This document shows positions 60,021 to 64,000 of a stretch of 64,000 nt of DNA, piece by piece (the stretch's first letter is position 1; each line of letters begins with the position of its first letter). This DNA comes from Salipiger sp. CCB-MM3 (GTDB lineage Bacteria; Pseudomonadota; Alphaproteobacteria; Rhodobacterales; Rhodobacteraceae). A program made the position numbers and the translations under genes. The notes below the pieces were generated by a model, which was given only the letters and a program-made list of their open reading frames with translations, was not told the DNA's origin and searched no databases. The stretch is from positions 1,408,181 to 1,472,180 of the forward strand of contig NZ_CP014596.1 in NCBI RefSeq assembly GCF_001687105.1, read 5' to 3'.

Positions 60021-63000
60021 ATGGCCAGATTTTTCATTCACCGCCCGGTCTTTGCCTGGGTGCTGGCGATCATCGTCATGCTGGCGGGCTGGTTCGGCCT
60101 GAGCAGCCTGCCGATCTCGCAATACCCTCAGATCGCGCCGACCACCGTGCGCATCTCGGCCAATTACTCCGGCGCCACCTCGACCACGGTCGCCAACTCG
60201 GTCACCTCGGTGATCGAGGACGGGCTCACCGGGCTCGACGGGCTGACCTATATGACTTCGACCTCTTCGTCGGGCAGTTCGTCGATCTCGCTGGTGTTCG
60301 ACGAGACGGTCGATCCCGACATGGCGCAGGTGCAGGTGCAGAACAAACTGCAGCTGGTGCAATCCTCGCTGCCCGAAGCGGTGACCAGCACCGGCGTCAG
60401 CGTCACCCGCTCCACCTCGTCGATCCTGCTGGTCGGCGCGCTGGTTTCCGAGGACGGCAGCTATGACCAGACCGAGCTTGGCGACATCCTCGACCGCACC
60501 ATCAAGGATCCGGTGCAGCGCACCGACGGCGTAGGCTCGATCAACTCCTTCTCGGCGCCCTATGCCATGCGCATCTGGCTCGATCCCGACAAGCTCTACA
60601 AATACGGGCTGACGGCGAATGATGTGACCGATGCGGTCTCGGACCAGAACAGCAACGTCACCGTCGGCTCGCTGGGTGATCTGCCTGCCGCGACGGGCCA
60701 GCAGATCACCGTGCCGCTCAATGCGCAGTCGCAACTCGCCAGCGTGCCGGAGTTCGAGCAGATCGCGCTCACCACCGCCGAGGATGGCTCTACCGTCTAT
60801 CTCGGCGATGTCTCCCGCATCGAGATCAACTCCGAAGACCTCGGCTCCAGCTCGCGGTTCGACGGCCACCCCGCCGCCGGTTTCGGCGTCAACCTCGCCA
60901 CTGGGGCCAATGCGGTAGAGACCGCCGCGGCGGTGCGGGCGACCATCGACAAGCTTGCCTCCGCCCTGCCCGAAGGCGTCACGGTGGCCTACCCCTATGA
61001 CACCTCGCCCTTTGTCGAGGAGTCGATCAATCAGGTCTACCACACGCTCGGCGAAGCGATCGTGCTGGTCTTTCTGGTGATCCTGATCTTCCTGCAAAGC
61101 TGGCGCGCGACGCTGATCCCGACCATCGCCGTGCCCATCGTTCTGCTTGGCACCTTCGGGGTCCTCGCGGTCTTTGGCATGTCGATCAACACGCTGACCA
61201 TGTTCGCATTGGTGCTGGCCATCGGTCTGCTGGTCGATGACGCCATCGTGGTGGTCGAGAACGTCGAGCGGATCATGGAAGAGGAAAAGCTCGGCCCGGT
61301 GGAAGCCACCGAAAAGAGCATGGATGAGATCTCGGGCGCGCTGGTGGGCATCGTGCTGGTGCTCTCGGCGGTGTTCCTGCCCATGGCCTTCATGTCCGGC
61401 TCCACCGGCATCATTTACCGGCAGTTCTCGGTCACCATCATCTCGGCCATGGTGCTGTCGCTCTTCGTGGCGCTGATCCTCACCCCGGCCATGTGCGCCA
61501 GCCTGCTCAAACCCAGCCACGGCGAGGCGCGCTTTGCCCCTGCGCGCTGGTTCAACCGCGGCGTCGGCGGCGTCACCTCCGGCTACACCGGCGCGGTGAA
61601 CCGCCTCGTCCGCCGCCCCTTCCGCATGTTCATCGTGCTGATCGCGGTCGGCTTTGGCGCGGGCTATGTCTACACCTCGCTGCCCTCTTCCTTCGTGCCG
61701 ACCGAAGATCAGGGTGTGCTGATGGCCATGGTGCAACTGCCCGACAACGCCACCCGCGTGCAGACCGAACAGGCGGTCGAGCAGGTCGAGGACTACATGC
61801 TCAACAACCAGTCCGACAACGTCGACGCGGTCTTCGCGGCGGTCGGCTTCAGCTTCGGCGGTTCGGGCCAGAACAACGCCATGATGTTCATCCGCCTCAA
61901 GGACTTCGAAGAGCGCGAGGGCATGGGCGCAGGCGATATCGCCATGGCCGCCAACATGCATTTCGGCGGCAACAGCATGGGGCAGATCATCTTCATGCAA
62001 CCGCCCGCCATTCAGGGCATGGGCTCGTCCTCGGGCTTCGACATGTATCTCGTCGACGATGGTGGCAATGGCACCGAGGCGCTGCACGAGGCCGCCGACA
62101 CGCTGGTCGCGAAAGCGCAGGAGACCGGCATCCTGACCGGGCTGCGCGGCAATGACGCCGCCTCCAAGACCTCGATGCAACTCGATATCGACCGCCAGAA
62201 GGCGCAGGCTTTCGGGCTGACGATCTCGCAGGTCAACGCGATGCTTTCCACAATCTTTGCGGGAAGTTATGTCAATGACTTCACCCTAAACGACAAGCTG
62301 CGCGAGGTCATCGTGCAGGGCGACACCGAGTTCCGCATGCAGCCGGACGACATCACCAAATGGTTCGCCCGCAACAGCGACGACGAGATGGTGCCCTTTG
62401 GGGCCTTCATCGACCAGAGCTGGGACCAGACCGCCGCGAGCCTTGGCCGCTACGGGGGCACCAATGCTATCGAGATCACGGGCGATGTGGTCACCGGCGT
62501 CTCGAGCGGCGACGGCATGGCTAAGATGGAAGAACTGGTCGCCGATCTGCCGGGCACTTACAGCGCCGCTTGGGTCGGCCTGTCACTGCAAGAACAGGTC
62601 TCGGGCAACCAAGAGCCGATGCTCTATTCGCTCTCGGCGCTGGTGGTCTTCCTCTGCCTCGCCGCGCTTTACGAAAGCTGGACCGTGCCGTTTGCGGTGA
62701 TGCTCTCGGTGCCCGTCGGCATCCTCGGCGCGCTCATTGCGGCGCAGATCTTTGGCCAGTCGAACGACGTCTACTTCAAGGTCGGCATGCTGACCACCAT
62801 CGGCCTTGCCGCGCGCAACGCCATCCTGATCGTCGAGTTCGCCGAAGGGCTGCGCAAAGACGGCCAGAGCCTGCTTGAGGCCACGCTGGTGGCGGCCAAG
62901 CAGCGTCTGCGCCCGATCATGATGACCACGCTGGCCTTCATGCTGGGCATCCTGCCGCTGGCCATCGCCACCGGCGCCGGAGCCAACGCGCAGAACTCCA

Positions 63001-63125
63001 TCGGCATCGGCATGCTGGGCGGCATCACCTTCTCGGCGCTCTTCGGGATCGTGATGGTGCCGGTGTTCTACGTCGCCGTGATGCTGCTGGTGGGTAAATT
63101 CAAACGAAAGGAGACCGCGCAATGA
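60021..63125 (+). CDS. HAE1-type RND multidrug efflux pump
   Basis: This 1034-residue inner-membrane transporter opens MARFFIHRPVFAWVLAIIVM. It has twelve helices and two large periplasmic loops, the AcrB/MexB design. The proton-relay Asp pair in helix 4 is in 'GLLVDDAIVVVENVERIME'; 'LPSSFVPTEDQGVL' and 'GFSFGGSGQNNAM' are characteristic of the family. It starts 10 bases after the adaptor and its stop overlaps the channel gene start (ATGA), so the three form one operon. Confidence 0.97.
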   Translation: MARFFIHRPVFAWVLAIIVMLAGWFGLSSLPISQYPQIAPTTVRISANYSGATSTTVANSVTSVIEDGLTGLDGLTYMTSTSSSGSSSISLVFDETVDPDMAQVQVQNKLQLVQSSLPEAVTSTGVSVTRSTSSILLVGALVSEDGSYDQTELGDILDRTIKDPVQRTDGVGSINSFSAPYAMRIWLDPDKLYKYGLTANDVTDAVSDQNSNVTVGSLGDLPAATGQQITVPLNAQSQLASVPEFEQIALTTAEDGSTVYLGDVSRIEINSEDLGSSSRFDGHPAAGFGVNLATGANAVETAAAVRATIDKLASALPEGVTVAYPYDTSPFVEESINQVYHTLGEAIVLVFLVILIFLQSWRATLIPTIAVPIVLLGTFGVLAVFGMSINTLTMFALVLAIGLLVDDAIVVVENVERIMEEEKLGPVEATEKSMDEISGALVGIVLVLSAVFLPMAFMSGSTGIIYRQFSVTIISAMVLSLFVALILTPAMCASLLKPSHGEARFAPARWFNRGVGGVTSGYTGAVNRLVRRPFRMFIVLIAVGFGAGYVYTSLPSSFVPTEDQGVLMAMVQLPDNATRVQTEQAVEQVEDYMLNNQSDNVDAVFAAVGFSFGGSGQNNAMMFIRLKDFEEREGMGAGDIAMAANMHFGGNSMGQIIFMQPPAIQGMGSSSGFDMYLVDDGGNGTEALHEAADTLVAKAQETGILTGLRGNDAASKTSMQLDIDRQKAQAFGLTISQVNAMLSTIFAGSYVNDFTLNDKLREVIVQGDTEFRMQPDDITKWFARNSDDEMVPFGAFIDQSWDQTAASLGRYGGTNAIEITGDVVTGVSSGDGMAKMEELVADLPGTYSAAWVGLSLQEQVSGNQEPMLYSLSALVVFLCLAALYESWTVPFAVMLSVPVGILGALIAAQIFGQSNDVYFKVGMLTTIGLAARNAILIVEFAEGLRKDGQSLLEATLVAAKQRLRPIMMTTLAFMLGILPLAIATGAGANAQNSIGIGMLGGITFSALFGIVMVPVFYVAVMLLVGKFKRKETAQ

Positions 63126-64000
63126 ACGTGGTGAAGCTGCTCCCTCTGCTGCTGGCCGCGGGCTGCGCGGCGGTGGGGCCCGAGTATGAGCGCCCGCAGA
63201 TGGCGCTTCAGCAAGACTTCGTCGGCGGCACCAGGGGCCCGGTTGCACAGGTCGCGGCCAAAGCGTGGTGGCAGGACTACCGCGACCCGATGCTGAGCGA
63301 TCTCATCGCCCGCGGGCTGAGCCAGAACCTTGATGTCGCCGCCGCGCGCGAGCGCATCCGGCAGGCCGAGGCCAATCTGCGCGCCACCGGCGTCAATGCC
63401 GCGCTCGACGGCGCGCTGGATGCGTCGCGCACCCGCAGCGGCGGCGAGGCGAGCGCGATCAGCACCGCCTCCGCCTCCGATCTCAGCGCCTCGCTGGTGC
63501 TCGACATGTTCGGCGGCATCCGGCGCGAACAGCAGGCCGCCGCCGCCAATCTCTCTGCCGCCCGTTCCGACCTGCAGCAGGCGCGGCTGGCATGGCTGGC
63601 CGATCTCGTCGCCGCCTATTCCGATGCGCGCTACTACCAGCAGGCGCTGGCGCTCTCGCGCGATACGATCAACAGCCGGGTCGAGACGGTGCGCGTCACC
63701 CAAGACCAATATGATGCCGGGGCCGAGACCGAGTATAACCTCGCCCAAGCGCAGGCGCTTCTGGATGCCGCACGCGCCGATCTGCCGGGCTACCACGCGC
63801 AGTTCAACGCCAATGTCTTTGCCCTCGCGACGCTGCTGAACGAACCCGCCGGCCCGCTCATGGCGCAGATGCAAAAGGGCGCGCCGCAGCTGCGCACCCC
63901 TGCGGGCGGCGCAACCGGCGTGCCCGCCGATCTGCTGCGCAACCGTCCCGACGTGCGCTACTACGAGCAGCTTCTGCAGGCCGCCGTCGCCGATGTGGGC
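63122..64000 (+). CDS. NodT/OprM-type outer-membrane efflux lipoprotein (cut by window end)
   Basis: The ATG at 63122 overlaps the pump stop. The frame runs open to the window end, about 293 residues. It has a lipoprotein signal (MNVVKLLPLLLAAGC, lipobox LAAGC), then 'VGPEYERPQM', 'WWQDYRDPMLSDLIARGLSQ' and 'AAARERIRQAEANLRATG', the standard OprM/NodT N-terminal region with TolC-like helices. It forms the outer-membrane exit duct of the tripartite pump. The C-terminal part lies outside the window. Confidence 0.93.
   Translation, partial: MNVVKLLPLLLAAGCAAVGPEYERPQMALQQDFVGGTRGPVAQVAAKAWWQDYRDPMLSDLIARGLSQNLDVAAARERIRQAEANLRATGVNAALDGALDASRTRSGGEASAISTASASDLSASLVLDMFGGIRREQQAAAANLSAARSDLQQARLAWLADLVAAYSDARYYQQALALSRDTINSRVETVRVTQDQYDAGAETEYNLAQAQALLDAARADLPGYHAQFNANVFALATLLNEPAGPLMAQMQKGAPQLRTPAGGATGVPADLLRNRPDVRYYEQLLQAAVADVG

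Noticed and set aside
1..64000. CRISPR array, tRNA or rRNA genes
   Set aside because: No regularly spaced direct repeats and no clover-leaf or rRNA-like stretches were noticed by eye; a dedicated scan was not possible.

Overview
The window is GC-rich, densely coded DNA of the kind seen in marine Rhodobacteraceae/Roseobacteraceae (Alphaproteobacteria). This rests on the gene content (a large inositol cluster with an IolC-DUF2090 fusion, a TctABC tripartite transporter, AcnB, a NodT-type RND pump) and on short intergenic elements of the 'AAAATATCCCGGGGG + GC hairpin' type. No rRNA, tRNA or CRISPR array was seen. The genus cannot be named from this sequence alone.

Layout. 1-2414: the end of a SulP anion transporter, a small secreted protein and a decayed nagA. 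2437-6345: a 1302-residue secreted DNase-like protein (lamin-tail, OB-fold and endonuclease/exonuclease/phosphatase domains with an RTX-type tail). 6461-22577 (minus strand): a cyclitol/inositol catabolic cluster. It has iolI, iolB, iolD, iolC (fused to an aldolase-like domain), an iolE/mocC-like gene, a small monooxygenase, three Gfo/Idh/MocA dehydrogenases including iolG, a further TIM-barrel isomerase/epimerase, iolH, and a sugar-type ABC importer (ATPase, two permeases, binding protein). A divergent LacI-type regulator (22735-23769) faces repeated TGTCATTC sites. 23779-26022: a likely copper operon (Cys/His-rich secreted protein, cytochrome c, multicopper oxidase). 26107-28028: a scar where an insertion sequence fused its transposase start to the SIS domain of an RpiR regulator and left only the tail of a PotC-like permease; the next gene, a P1/DmpA peptidase, is split by a GGCT repeat slip. 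28119-35011: an AraC regulator, a copper amine oxidase, a membrane protein and a TctCBA transporter, plausibly an amine-oxidation and carboxylate-uptake locus. 35202-36788: a secreted sulfatase. 37244-40033: acnB. 40377-42264: a degenerate receiver protein, a membrane-anchored Mrr-type nuclease homologue and a small membrane-anchored Cys protein.

42275-57877 is the least explained part. Two giant proteins of 1434 and 1578 residues, with no signal peptide or membrane helix, are made from one minus-strand operon. Downstream on the same strand lies a second operon: an N-acetylmuramidase with a peptidoglycan-binding domain, a two-helix holin-like protein, and a 952-residue membrane-anchored, Cys-containing protein. 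Divergent from the giants is a DUF2235 alpha/beta hydrolase carrying a C-terminal domain that resembles the PA-IL (LecA) lectin. No phage capsid, tail, sheath or secretion ATPase gene accompanies them. I propose as inference that this is a lysis-coupled (type-10-like) or envelope-directed export/toxin module.

57918-64000: a TetR regulator divergent from an RND efflux operon (periplasmic adaptor, HAE1 pump, NodT/OprM outer-membrane lipoprotein cut by the window end).
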